DNA from: Mucilaginibacter myungsuensis
Lineage (GTDB): Bacteria > Bacteroidota > Bacteroidia > Sphingobacteriales > Sphingobacteriaceae
Length of the DNA: 64,000 bases
Reading direction: 5' to 3'
Assembly: GCF_015222005.1 (NCBI RefSeq)
Contig: NZ_JADFFL010000006.1
Coordinates: forward strand, 1 to 64,000
Position numbers and translations under genes: made by a program. Below are positions 54,773 to 63,919 of the stretch, piece by piece (the first letter of the stretch is position 1; each line of letters begins with the position of its first letter). Under the pieces are notes generated by a model, which saw only the letters and a list, made by a program, of their open reading frames with translations, did not search any database and was not told the DNA's origin.

Positions 54773-55528
54773 ATGAGATCCATCATCATAGACGACGAAA
54801 TATCCAATCAGGAAAACCTGCAGCAATTACTGCAAACCTATGCTCCTGATGTGCAGGTTTGTGCCTTAGCCGATGATGTTGATAGTGGTCTGAAAGCGAT
54901 CCGCCAACACGGGCCGGATCTGCTGTTTTTGGATATTCAGTTGCATGCGCGATCCGGCTTTGATCTGCTGAAGGAACTGGCGGATGCGGACATGGAAGTG
55001 ATCTTTGTGACGGCCTATGACCAGTACGGCATCCAAGCGGTCAAGTTCGCCGCATTGGATTATCTGCTAAAACCTATCGATATAGACGAACTAAAAGCGG
55101 CCGTTGCCAAAGCCCGTGAAGCTATCCAGAAAAAGCGTAAGAACGACCGGCTGGAATATCTGTTAGACTATCTGCGCGATGACAACAAAAACCAACCGCG
55201 CATTGCCCTGCCGCTATTTGGCGAGACCCGTTATGTGAACATTGCCGACATCATGCGTTGCGAGGCGGATAATACCTATACCCGTTTTGTACTGCAAAGC
55301 GGCGAACAGGTGATCGTATCTAAAACCCTTAAGGAGTATGCCGATATGCTCGGCAGGCACAATTTCCTCAGACCGCATCAGTCGCACCTTGTTAACGCGG
55401 CCTTTATTAAAAGCTGGCTGAAAGAGGATGGGGGCAGTTTACTGCTGACCGACGGCACCAAGATCCCGGTATCTAAACTGAACCGGGATAAAATGCGGGA
55501 GGCCTTGGCGGGCGTGTTTAAACTGTAA
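54773..55528 (+). CDS. LytTR-family response regulator
   Basis: Partner of the LytS-type kinase upstream. 251 residues starting MRSIIIDDEISNQEN at 54773. The receiver domain (1-115) has D7/D8, the phosphoacceptor D54 in LLFLDIQLH, T80 and K100. The LytTR DNA-binding domain occupies about 145-251 (RYVNIADIMRCEADNTYTRF, FLRPHQSHLVNAAFI, KIPVSKLNRDKM). It should bind pairs of short direct repeats upstream of target genes. Targets may include the neighbouring secreted proteins; not shown. Confidence 0.95.
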   Translation: MRSIIIDDEISNQENLQQLLQTYAPDVQVCALADDVDSGLKAIRQHGPDLLFLDIQLHARSGFDLLKELADADMEVIFVTAYDQYGIQAVKFAALDYLLKPIDIDELKAAVAKAREAIQKKRKNDRLEYLLDYLRDDNKNQPRIALPLFGETRYVNIADIMRCEADNTYTRFVLQSGEQVIVSKTLKEYADMLGRHNFLRPHQSHLVNAAFIKSWLKEDGGSLLLTDGTKIPVSKLNRDKMREALAGVFKL

Positions 55529-55535
55529 CGGACGG

Positions 55536-56630
55536 CTAAGGAACGATCGTAATGTCATATATTGCCGATGGGGTGCTCGTGTTCAATGTGGGTGAACCAT
55601 TCTTCCAAATTTCGGCATAGATGTTGGCTGCGTCCCCAGCTTTTTTATAATACCCTCCCACATAAACATTGTCGCCTTGTACTGCGATACATGTAGCGTT
55701 AGCACTGTTAGGGATCACCGTACTTATCCCGTTCTTCCAATACAGGCCGGTAGCCCCACCGTATGAAAGGCCCGATACGTAAACGTCGCTCCCTTGAACA
55801 ACCACATGCGAGGTAACTGTATTAAGCAATGTAGTATTAAGCTTAGTTAAAACACCGTTCTTCCATATTACCGGCTCGGCAGAGAACGGCGGAGAAACAG
55901 CTGTAGCTGCACCCGAAACGCACCCAATAATATAAACGTCGGTGCCACTCACGGCCAACTCGGTAGCAACAGCCGTGTACGCATCATGGGGCAAAGCATG
56001 GAAAACCCCGTTCTTCCAATAACAGGGTGCCTGCTTTGGGAGCACCAAATTATAATAGCCGCTTATATAAACATCGTCGCCTATTAAGGCTACACCTGTT
56101 GCAGTGGCATCGCGGCCGTTAGCGTCAAGCTTGGTCATCACACCGTTCTTCCAGTAAACGGCATCGCCGAACAAATTAATACCCCTTTGCGTATAGCCGA
56201 CAACATATATATCATTACCTTTTACAGCAATGTCGGTGGCTGCTGTCGGGTAAGTATGCGTGTCGCTCAGTACTGTCAAACCGCCATTTCTCCAATAGCA
56301 TGCTGCCCCATACAAACCTTTGCTGTTGATCCCGCTAACGTACATTACTGTATCTTGTATCACTACATCTTCTGCACTAACAAATTGAGATCTTAAAGAC
56401 ATTTGGGTGTCCTTCCATATCGCCGTCTGTTTGGTTTGTATCCCCATTACTGTTGCCGGTACCTCGCCAACGGCATACACGCCTGAGGGTAACTTAGGCG
56501 GGGTAACCACCGGCGGGGTGACAGGAGGAGTTACCCCGTCACTGTCACCATTCTTTTTACAGGAAAAGCATATGGAAATAATGGTGATCAGCGTCAAGGT
56601 CTTTAAAGTATGCTCTATTTTGTACATCAT
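55536..56630 (-). CDS. WKNG-repeat beta-propeller lipoprotein
   Basis: A 364-residue lipoprotein (start MMYKIEHTLKTLTL, lipobox ISICFSC). Six or seven units of about 47-50 residues follow, each with the pattern V.G.DVYVxGxxxxxxxxxAxYWKNGxxxxL (for example GDDVYISGYYN, APCYWKNGVFHAL). This suits a beta-propeller but matches no family I can name. A short PPVVTPPKLP linker follows the lipobox. A broken paralogue lies upstream on the same strand. It is convergent with the LytTR gene, 7 bp apart. Confidence 0.8.
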   Translation of the reverse strand: MMYKIEHTLKTLTLITIISICFSCKKNGDSDGVTPPVTPPVVTPPKLPSGVYAVGEVPATVMGIQTKQTAIWKDTQMSLRSQFVSAEDVVIQDTVMYVSGINSKGLYGAACYWRNGGLTVLSDTHTYPTAATDIAVKGNDIYVVGYTQRGINLFGDAVYWKNGVMTKLDANGRDATATGVALIGDDVYISGYYNLVLPKQAPCYWKNGVFHALPHDAYTAVATELAVSGTDVYIIGCVSGAATAVSPPFSAEPVIWKNGVLTKLNTTLLNTVTSHVVVQGSDVYVSGLSYGGATGLYWKNGISTVIPNSANATCIAVQGDNVYVGGYYKKAGDAANIYAEIWKNGSPTLNTSTPSAIYDITIVP

Positions 56631-56693
56631 AAGGGTTGCATAGATGAATATACCAAATTTCTGCGCCATCGCAAAATTGTCGTATGGAAGGTA

Positions 56694-57811
56694 CTATTTT
56701 ATCACAAGTATATCAAATATCCGTGAGCGATCTGTCCCTGAGTTGTGGCTGAATAACTGTAGGCCGTTCTTCCAGTAAGTGGCAAAGTTCTCGCCAACGT
56801 TAACGTTGGTCCGCAAAGCGCCGCCAATAAATACGTCAGGGCCATCTAAGGCTATAGCCATACCATATTCGCTATTGGTGATAGCGGTCATTGTGCCATT
56901 TTTCCAATATAGGGCCAGATCAGAGGTGCCGGTCGCCGTGCCTGCAACATAAATATCGTTGCCGCTGACAGTAATAACATATGCCACACCGCTGTGGTAC
57001 GTACCTATATCCAACATATTTAGCTTACCACCGTTCCACACCGCGGGTTTGCGCACCGGGAATGGAAATAAAGAGGGTGTAGATGTACCTGCCAAATGTA
57101 CCACACCGTTGGCTACAGGTATTGCACGGGCCGCCGACTCGTAAGTGTTATCACTAAAAGTATTCAATACTTTGTTTTTCCAGTAACAGGCGGCATATCT
57201 GTCTTTCGCTATCCGGTAGGCACCGCATACATAAACATCATTGCCCGATACGGTTATGCCATAAGCGTTGGCATAACCATCGCCCGTAGCGCCTTTGGCA
57301 GGCAGATCTACGGCTACGCCGTTCTTCCAATAGATCGGTGTCGGCTCGTCCCAGGTGGTTTTGCAGTACCAGCCACTAATGTAAACATCGTTACCACTGA
57401 TGCACAATCCTGTGGCAAATGATTGCTTAGCAGAGGCATCCCCAAGGTTATAGAAAGTGCCATTCTTCCAATAACCAGCCATATCTGTGGTTCCGTTGTC
57501 TTCATATCCGGCCACATACACGTCAGGCCCTAATACACCAATAGCCTTTCTTCAGAAAGTCGGGTAGATAATTTGATAGCCACACCGTCTTTCCAATAGG
57601 ATGCCCGCACGTACGACCCATAAAGATCCGTAGCGATATTACCTGCCGCGTAAATGCCGGTCGCGTTAGGCACTTGAGGCGTAATTGGCGTGGTGATCAC
57701 TGACGGTGTTTTTAGGGTTGGGTTGGTATTAACGATATCGTCCTTTTTGCAGGATGTGAAAGTGGCGCCGACAAGTGCGGCCAATAATTAGATATTGCGG
57801 ATGGTGCTCAT
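56694..57811 (-). pseudogene. Broken WKNG-repeat lipoprotein gene (nonsense plus frameshift)
   Basis: Paralogue of the preceding gene. From ATG 57809-57811 the frame reads MSTIRNI, then TAA (57788-57790), then LLAALVGATFTSCKKD, a lipoprotein signal. A second lesion lies near 57545-57553: the frame ends in RLLVY at 57530 while a +1/-1 shift continues as KAIGVLGPDVYVAGYED, aligning with the intact paralogue. The remaining 275 codons (56694-57521) hold five WKNG units and an ordinary C-terminus (IFDILVIK). Translation from the TTG after the stop is possible but would still meet the frameshift. Confidence 0.78.
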
Positions 57812-57890
57812 TTTTTTGTTCAAAGGTTTGGTTCAAGAATAGTAAAAATATTGTAGTTGGGCAGTTGTTACCACAAGCATTTTACAAAAT

Positions 57891-58985
57891 TCAAGGCTGA
57901 TATTCGAAGGGCAACTGGTCGCCAACACGCTTATCGGCCATCGCTCCTTGAATATAAAATGTCTTGTAATCGGCGTGGCTGCCGCGTCGGTCTATCACGG
58001 CCTCCTTGGCTATCAGGCGCATAACGGTGCCTTTGTCGTCTATCTTCAGGATCTTGTCGCGGTCTATTTCAGGATCCTTGGTTATTTTAGCCGCTTTTGA
58101 CGGGTCGTACATCAGGTAAAAATTCTTGAACCTTAAGGTAACGAACGAGGTATCATTAGGCATCACAAGTCTACTGAAATCGGCCGGATAAGGATCGGCC
58201 TGTAAAACTTCGGCTTTGGTTTGCGGGTCGATACCTTGAAAAATGTTGTAGGCTATAAAGCCGTCCTTTAAAGGGTTTTGCTTATATACGGATCGCAAAA
58301 AATGCATCATCGATCCGTGGTAGGTTTCCGAGCGATTCTTTAACCATTTCTTTTTGTCGGATGCTTTACCGGGTAGCTCTTCAAAATTGGTCTCGCCATC
58401 ATAAAGGGCAATGCCGCTCTTCAGATCAAAGTTAAAATCTTTGATCAGGTACTTGATGCGGTAACCCAGGCGTTTGTTCTCGATCATTAAAAAATCGTCG
58501 GCATCGGCGGTCAGCATACGTTCCTTTTTGTCGAATTTGAAGCTTACCACTTCAGGGTTCAATATGGTGCAGCTCTTCGCGTTCTCTGTCATCCCTAAAA
58601 ATGCATTCCTGAACAGCGCATAGTTCCTTGCCCGTTCGGCAGGGTTTATCACCACCTCTTTCAGGTCAGTGGTCTTTATCTTTAATATGATGTTTGCCGT
58701 AACCGATGAATCCCTGATCACCACGCTTTTGGAATACGGCTCGAACCCCACCATGCTGGCCGACAACTGATAAGTGCCGGGAGACATTTGCGGAAAACTG
58801 AATTTACCTTGAAGGTCGGTAGGGCTAACGCGTGTAGTGCCACTTAAAAATACAGTGGCGGAAGGCAGCGTGACGCCTTTATCGTCGGTAACTGTGCCGG
58901 ATAACGTAAACGTTTGCTGGGCTGATGCCCTGTAGCCTAGGACAATTATCAACGCAAAGATTAAGGTTTTGGCAAGATCTTTCAT
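57891..58985 (-). CDS. CarboxypepD_reg-like secreted protein, paralogue 2
   Basis: Second of three paralogues, 364 residues (start MKDLAKTLIFALIIVLG; an in-frame ATG lies 5 codons earlier). Signal peptide ends ASAQ. Regulatory-like Ig domain about 22-100 (GTVTDDKGVTLPSATVFLSG), then the shared C-terminal domain with NAFLGMTENAKSCTILNP, FLMIENKRLGYRIKYLI, HFLRSVYKQNPLKDGF and VIDRRGSHADYKTFYIQG. It ends in DQLPFEYQP, as do its siblings. Gene 3 lies 68 bp upstream, so both are probably transcribed together. Confidence 0.85.
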   Translation of the reverse strand: MKDLAKTLIFALIIVLGYRASAQQTFTLSGTVTDDKGVTLPSATVFLSGTTRVSPTDLQGKFSFPQMSPGTYQLSASMVGFEPYSKSVVIRDSSVTANIILKIKTTDLKEVVINPAERARNYALFRNAFLGMTENAKSCTILNPEVVSFKFDKKERMLTADADDFLMIENKRLGYRIKYLIKDFNFDLKSGIALYDGETNFEELPGKASDKKKWLKNRSETYHGSMMHFLRSVYKQNPLKDGFIAYNIFQGIDPQTKAEVLQADPYPADFSRLVMPNDTSFVTLRFKNFYLMYDPSKAAKITKDPEIDRDKILKIDDKGTVMRLIAKEAVIDRRGSHADYKTFYIQGAMADKRVGDQLPFEYQP

Positions 58986-59052
58986 ATCGGGATGCAACAC
59001 AGATGTTAGCTAAATATAGCGAACCTTTTTAAAACACGATAGTTTCGGAGCG

Positions 59053-60153
59053 CTAAGGTTGATACTCGAAAGGCAGCCTGTCGCCCACTTGTTTATCAGC
59101 TATTCCGCCTTGAATAAAAAAGGTTTTAAAGTTGGCGTAACTACCGCGGCGGTCAATTACTGCTTCGGTGGCCATCAGTTCTATAATGGTGCCTTTGTTA
59201 TTATAATCAAGCATGTGATTCCTGAGCGAAAGTGCGGCGTCTTTTTTTGCCGCTTTAGACGGGGCATGCATGATATACAGTTTGTTGAATTTGAACGACA
59301 CGAAAGAAGTATCCAACACGGTCACAAATTTTGACGGATCTGATGATTCCGGTTCTGCGTCGATCACCACCCGGCCCGTCAGGTCTGGATGTGTAGAGTT
59401 GACCACATAAACCACAAAACCTTCTGCCACCGAGTTGCCGGCATAAACCGAGCGCAGGAAATGCATCATCGAATATTTATAAGTTTCGGCACGATGCTCG
59501 GCCCAGCGTTTTTTGTCCTTTTCGTTGCCGTCCAGATCCTCAAAACTTGGTTCGCCATGGTATAGGATGCGGTTTGCCCGCATATCGTAAGCAAAGTATT
59601 TAAGCAGATATTTAATGCGGTAACCCAAATTTTTGTTCTCTACCAATACAATATCGCTGGCTTCGGCCCTGAGTATCGCTTCCTTTTTGTCGAAAGTAAA
59701 ACTAAGTACATCGGGGTTAATAATGGTGCAACTGCGGCCGTTCTCGGTGGTCCCTAAGAATGCATTCCTAAATAAAGCCAGGTGTGTACGGCGTTCGGTA
59801 GGGTCGGTCACGCGGATCGTTACCTCATTCAACTGATTGGTCTTAACCCGCATAACAACGTTGGCAATTACCGACGAGGCTTTAACTACTACGGTCTGCG
59901 CATATGGCTCAAAGCCTACCATACTTACCGAAACCTCGTAAGTACCTGGTGCTAACTGGCCGATGTTGAATTTACCTTCGGTACTGGTGGCCGTCATTTT
60001 TTTGGTGCCACTTAAAAACACGGTAGCGCCGGGTAAGGTTACGCCCTTTTCATCGGCAACGGTGCCGGATATAGCGAAGCTGCCCTGGGCAAAAGTTCGG
60101 GTGCCCAAGGTTATGAACAGAAAAAAAAACAGGTATTTAACTAATAGCTTCAT
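59053..60153 (-). CDS. CarboxypepD_reg-like secreted protein, paralogue 3
   Basis: Third paralogue, 366 residues from ATG 60153 (MKLLVKYLFFFLFITLG; a TTG lies two codons earlier). Same layout: signal peptide (TFAQ), Ig domain (about 23-100, GTVADEKGVTLPGATVFLSG) and the C-terminal domain containing AFLGTTENGRSCTIINP, HFLRSVYAGNSVAEGF and VIDRRGSYANFKTFFIQG, ending DRLPFEYQP. The tandem pair 2-3 looks like a local duplication; copy 1 is 6 kb away beyond the kinase/regulator genes. Function unknown. Confidence 0.85.
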   Translation of the reverse strand: MKLLVKYLFFFLFITLGTRTFAQGSFAISGTVADEKGVTLPGATVFLSGTKKMTATSTEGKFNIGQLAPGTYEVSVSMVGFEPYAQTVVVKASSVIANVVMRVKTNQLNEVTIRVTDPTERRTHLALFRNAFLGTTENGRSCTIINPDVLSFTFDKKEAILRAEASDIVLVENKNLGYRIKYLLKYFAYDMRANRILYHGEPSFEDLDGNEKDKKRWAEHRAETYKYSMMHFLRSVYAGNSVAEGFVVYVVNSTHPDLTGRVVIDAEPESSDPSKFVTVLDTSFVSFKFNKLYIMHAPSKAAKKDAALSLRNHMLDYNNKGTIIELMATEAVIDRRGSYANFKTFFIQGGIADKQVGDRLPFEYQP

Positions 60154-60309
60154 TATCAATTATTGTAAAAGGCCGATGCAATAAATATAACGAACTTGGT
60201 AAAACTTTGTTATAAGGGCTCTAATTGGTTTCTTAAACTTATCAAACAATGCATTAAACATTTTGTCGTTACCATAGTCAAACCCATTGACCAATTAGTA
60301 ATAAGCACG

Positions 60310-62163
60310 ATGAAAGCACTACATAAATATTGGGGAATGGTTATACTGGCATTCGCGTTAATGCTGGCAGCTCCCCAACAGTCTAAAGCCCAATATGGCA
60401 ACGATATTACCTTCCAGGTATTTTACGATGAATTGGCCCCTTACGGCACTTGGATATACGACCGCCAGTATGGCGACGTATGGTTACCGGATGTTCCGGC
60501 CGATTTCCGTCCGTACAGCACCGATGGCTATTGGGCCATGACGAGCTATGGCAATACCTGGGTATCCGACTACGACTGGGGTTGGGCACCTTTCCACTAC
60601 GGTCGCTGGCAGTTTGACGGTTATTATGGCTGGATGTGGATCCCCGGTTACGAATGGGGACCGGCATGGGTTAACTGGCGTGTAGGCGGTGGTTACTATG
60701 GTTGGGCACCATTGGGCCCGGGCGTAGGTATAGATATGACCTTTGCCAACAGCTATTACATCCCTTACGATTATTGGAGCTTTGCGCCTTATGCCTATAT
60801 CAACAGCCCATACGTATCAAGCTATTACGCGCCGTACAGCACCGTGAACGTGATCTACCGCAATACCCGTGTGATCAGCAATACTTATGCATATAATAAC
60901 TATAGATATATAACCGGTCCGCGCCCTAACGAGATACAGCGTTACACCCGCAGCCGCCCTGTAGTTTACAACATCCGTAACGCTAACCGCCCGGGTATTG
61001 CCAGGATAAGCGACCGTAGCATCAATATCTATCGCCCAACCGTGCAACGTGCCGATAACGTTCGTCCAACCCGCGTGGTAGATGCAACAGCTTACCGTAA
61101 TGCTAACCCTAACCAAAGGATAGCCATTGGCGAGAACAGTGGCCGTATAAACCGCGATAATGCTTCAAGGCTGATCAATTACGCACGGACCGCCCCTGCT
61201 GATAACCGCATAGTTCGCGAGACCAGGGGGGGCAACAATAATAGCGGTAACAATACATCGCCAAATAGCCGCCCAAGCAATAGTGACAGGGGCTTGGTGC
61301 GCGGCGGAAACAATGGTAATACCGGGATAGTACCTAATGTGCCGCTAAACCCGTCGGATCCGGCATATAATCCTAATAATAACCGGCCAAGCGTGCCTCG
61401 TACCGATGGTCAGCCAACGCCGGTAGTGCGTCCGGGTCAGCCGGTGTTGAATAATCAGCAAGTTCAGCCGCAGCGTGGTAGCCGCCCTGATGTCCAACCG
61501 CAGCAAGTCGTGCCGCAGGTGCAGCAGCAAAATAACGATGCGGTAAGGCAACAGCAACAGCAACAACAGGATATACAGCGCCGTCAGCAGGAGCAGATAC
61601 AACAGCAGCAGCGCAACGTTGACAGGGATGCATCACGCAGTGATATGCAGGACCGTTTTCAACGCCAGCAACGCGAAAGGCCAAGCCGTGAGGCCGCCGA
61701 TCAGGCAGCCCGCCAACAGCAGGAGCAAGTAAGGCAGCAACAGGCCGTGCAACAACGTCAGCAGCAAGAAGCAGCCCAGCGCCAGCAGCAGGAAGCGCAA
61801 CAGCGCCAACAGCAAGATCAGGCACGCCAACAACAAGAGGCTCAACAGCGTCAACAACAACAGGAAGCTCAGCAGCGCCAACAACAAGAGGCACAACGCC
61901 AGCAACAAGAGCGTGCGCAACGCCAACAGCAGGAGCAACAACAGCAACAACAGCGTCAGCAGCAAGAGCAACAACGTCAACAACAAGAGCAACAAAGGCA
62001 ACAGCAGGAGCAGCAACAGCGTCAACAACAAGAGCAACAACGCCAGCAACAAGAGCAGGCGCGTCAGCAACAGCAACGCCAGCAGCAGGAGCAGCAACAA
62101 CGCCAACAACAAGAGCAACAGCGTCAGCAAGGCTCAAGGCCGACCCGCCAGCCGCCAATGTAA
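60310..62163 (+). CDS. Trp/Tyr-rich secreted protein with Gln/Arg-rich tail (DUF6600-like)
   Basis: A 617-residue exported protein starting MKALHKYWGMVIL at 60310 (signal peptide to SKAQ). Residues about 25-210 are extremely rich in Trp, Tyr and Gly with repeated YGTWIYD, YGDVWLP, WGWAPFHYG, GWMWIPGYEWG, YYGWAPLGPG, a pattern of the DUF6600 family. A central Asn/Arg-rich part (about 220-420) precedes about 200 residues of almost pure Q/R/E (QQQRQQQEQ). The tail is encoded by CAA/CAG/CGC triplet repeats at 61540-62150 and may vary in length. Function unknown; surface or cell-wall attachment is inferred. Confidence 0.85.
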   Translation: MKALHKYWGMVILAFALMLAAPQQSKAQYGNDITFQVFYDELAPYGTWIYDRQYGDVWLPDVPADFRPYSTDGYWAMTSYGNTWVSDYDWGWAPFHYGRWQFDGYYGWMWIPGYEWGPAWVNWRVGGGYYGWAPLGPGVGIDMTFANSYYIPYDYWSFAPYAYINSPYVSSYYAPYSTVNVIYRNTRVISNTYAYNNYRYITGPRPNEIQRYTRSRPVVYNIRNANRPGIARISDRSINIYRPTVQRADNVRPTRVVDATAYRNANPNQRIAIGENSGRINRDNASRLINYARTAPADNRIVRETRGGNNNSGNNTSPNSRPSNSDRGLVRGGNNGNTGIVPNVPLNPSDPAYNPNNNRPSVPRTDGQPTPVVRPGQPVLNNQQVQPQRGSRPDVQPQQVVPQVQQQNNDAVRQQQQQQQDIQRRQQEQIQQQQRNVDRDASRSDMQDRFQRQQRERPSREAADQAARQQQEQVRQQQAVQQRQQQEAAQRQQQEAQQRQQQDQARQQQEAQQRQQQQEAQQRQQQEAQRQQQERAQRQQQEQQQQQQRQQQEQQRQQQEQQRQQQEQQQRQQQEQQRQQQEQARQQQQRQQQEQQQRQQQEQQRQQGSRPTRQPPM

Positions 62164-62186
62164 GCTGGTCGGGAAATATATTGATG

Positions 62187-62219
62187 GACCGCATCCCCAA
62201 AAGGTGCGGTCTTTTTATT
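62187..62219 (+). terminator. Terminator after the DUF6600-like gene
   Basis: GACCGCA pairs with TGCGGTC around TCCCCAAAAGG and is followed by TTTTTATTT. Confidence 0.85.
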
Positions 62220-62290
62220 TGAGTGCGGGTTAGTTTGGCTGACCTATGGTCGACCTTAATGAAAATGGCTCTAATGAAATGTGATAAAAA

Positions 62291-62524
62291 ATCTGTGGAA
62301 TCAATTACGAAGATCTGTGGAATCAAGATAAAAAAAGGCCGGAACACTCTCGCAGTATTACGGCCTCTACATCTACCTATGAAAAACAGCCCTTTGGTTG
62401 GGCATATAGTATAACTCAATTGCTGTGCCGATCAGTAAAATGGCCTTATTTATAGTAAAAAGCAATGTTTTAACCAATGTAGCCTCAATTTAACTGGGAG
62501 CGGCTTACTCATATTGGGTATTTC
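62291..62524 (-). repeat. 234-bp duplicated unit, copy 1 (candidate small RNA)
   Basis: Nearly the same sequence as 62677-62911. On the minus strand it contains GCCCAACCAAAGGGC and, at 62330-62365, a hairpin GGCCGGAACACT / AGTATTACGGCC (12 bp, two mismatches, loop CTCGC) followed by seven T. Short open frames (PTKGLFFIGRCRGRNTA) run through the hairpin and are probably spurious. It lies in the 782-bp gap between the DUF6600-like gene and the SpxH-like gene; no gene is seen there. Confidence 0.8.
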
Positions 62525-62676
62525 TTTGCAAGATGGGGAATTAAACGTTGAGCTTGAATGGTTACCGCATTTCGCACGATCAGTAATGGAGTCGGATCGG
62601 AAGTATCATTAAACGCTCTGCGGATAACATCAGCGTCATCATCGAATTTGAAAAAGATCTGTGAGATCTTCCCAGG

Positions 62677-62911
62677 ATCTGTGGAATCAATTACGAAGAT
62701 CTGTGAAATCAAGATAAAAAAAGGCCGGAACACTCTCGCAGTATTACGGCCTCTACATCTACCTATGAAAAACAGCCCTTTGGTTGGGCATATAGGGTAA
62801 TTCAATTGTTGTGCCAGTTAACAAAAAGACTTTATTTATAGCAAAAAGCAATGTTTTAACCCATTGTGAGTGATATTAACCGGGAATAGCTTACTCATTT
62901 TGGGTATTTTT
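62677..62911 (-). repeat. 234-bp duplicated unit, copy 2
   Basis: Same features as copy 1: GATCTGTGGAATCAATTACG words, the terminator hairpin at 62716-62751 with seven T on the minus strand, and the GGTTAAAACATTGCTTTTT upstream box. The 152 bp between the copies are unrelated to them except for GATCTGTG words. Confidence 0.8.
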
Positions 62912-62945
62912 CATCTCAGTGGACTTCCACAGTGAGTACTTTATT

Positions 62946-63857
62946 TTAAGATCTCATCCAAAGAGGGCCGTTTTTAGTGCGATATTGTTGAATTGCCCCT
63001 TCGGATAGCAGGTCGTTAAGTAGACTTTCGGCATTGTTCAATTCCATATCGCTTAACTCGGCAAACTCGCGGTTGGTAAGGGTAGGATACTTACCAAACA
63101 GATCACTCCAATTCTTTAGATAAGGCTGTTTCAGAATATCCGGGTGCGTTTTCCCGATCGCGTCCTCATAAACGTTGTAGGGTTTATAACCATAAACTTT
63201 TTCGGTCGTTCCTGATCGGCCCGTAATAAAGATAGTAGGGAAGCCGCGCACGCCCATCATTTTAGCCAGATCAAGATCCTGATAGAATAAGGTGCGTCCC
63301 ATGCCGGCCATGTCGGTCTGTAGTTGCTCCGGATCTAATCCTGCTGAGGTTGCCGCAACACTGATATGCACCCATTTGGTGATGTTCTTTTTCTGTAAGA
63401 AAACCATCTCGCGCAAGTGACGCAGAAAATTCAAAGCCTTTACCTTGCTTTGTATCTGTGCCGCTTTGAAAGCGATAGATGGGGGATATGATGAATCCAG
63501 CGGATCTTCCAGCCAAACATCGCCATCGATAGGCATGTTGTAGTAGGCACTTACCTCATCCCAGTGATGGGCCACATCGGATGGTTTGCTGATGCCGCCG
63601 CTGTTGTAACTCCAATCGGGCAATAGGCCGCCCATATGGTAGTTTATTCGGGTATCGTGACCGTACTCCAGTTTTAATTTACGCAATTGCGGTTCGATAC
63701 CCCAGCACGTAGAACATATCGGGTCGGTAAAGTAAATGATCTTAACGGGCTTGTTGCCGGTCTGCAGTTCGGCAGTATCAGTTGTAGTTGCCTGGCCGGG
63801 CAGTTCGCACATGCCGGTCTCTACGTCGCAAAGCAAGGGGTTATTATTTGTTTCCAT
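62946..63857 (-). CDS. DsbA-family thioredoxin-fold protein (SpxH/FrnE-like)
   Basis: A 303-residue cytoplasmic protein (start METNNNPLLCDVETGMCELP at 63857; no signal peptide). The thioredoxin fold has the active-site motif FTDPICSTCWGIEP (about 57-70), as in SpxH/YjbH and FrnE relatives. A helical insert follows, and the cis-Pro region GVRGFPTIFI (about 205). SpxH of Bacillus delivers Spx to ClpXP; other relatives are oxidoreductases. The N-terminal CDVETGMC may bind a metal. It is divergent from an HxlR-type gene with a 62-bp shared spacer. Confidence 0.88.
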   Translation of the reverse strand: METNNNPLLCDVETGMCELPGQATTTDTAELQTGNKPVKIIYFTDPICSTCWGIEPQLRKLKLEYGHDTRINYHMGGLLPDWSYNSGGISKPSDVAHHWDEVSAYYNMPIDGDVWLEDPLDSSYPPSIAFKAAQIQSKVKALNFLRHLREMVFLQKKNITKWVHISVAATSAGLDPEQLQTDMAGMGRTLFYQDLDLAKMMGVRGFPTIFITGRSGTTEKVYGYKPYNVYEDAIGKTHPDILKQPYLKNWSDLFGKYPTLTNREFAELSDMELNNAESLLNDLLSEGAIQQYRTKNGPLWMRS

Positions 63858-63919
63858 ACAATGTCTATCTTGCACAAAGTTCGGCAATGCCCCGGCGGGT
63901 ATCAATAAGTCAGAAAAAT

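Noticed and set aside
61540..62150. Regular CAA/CAG/CGC triplet array resembling a tandem-repeat or CRISPR-like locus
   Set aside because: It is coding, in frame, with no spacers and no cas genes.
61373..62419. Minus-strand frame of 348 codons rich in Ala, Val and Leu, and a 165-codon Leu-rich frame
   Set aside because: Antisense to the Gln/Arg tail of the DUF6600-like gene; the leucines are the complement of CAA/CAG repeats.
62509..62805. Short minus-strand frame with PTKGLFFIGRCRG repeated in the two duplicated units
   Set aside because: The frame runs through the terminator hairpin and has no known family; it is more likely non-coding, though not excluded.
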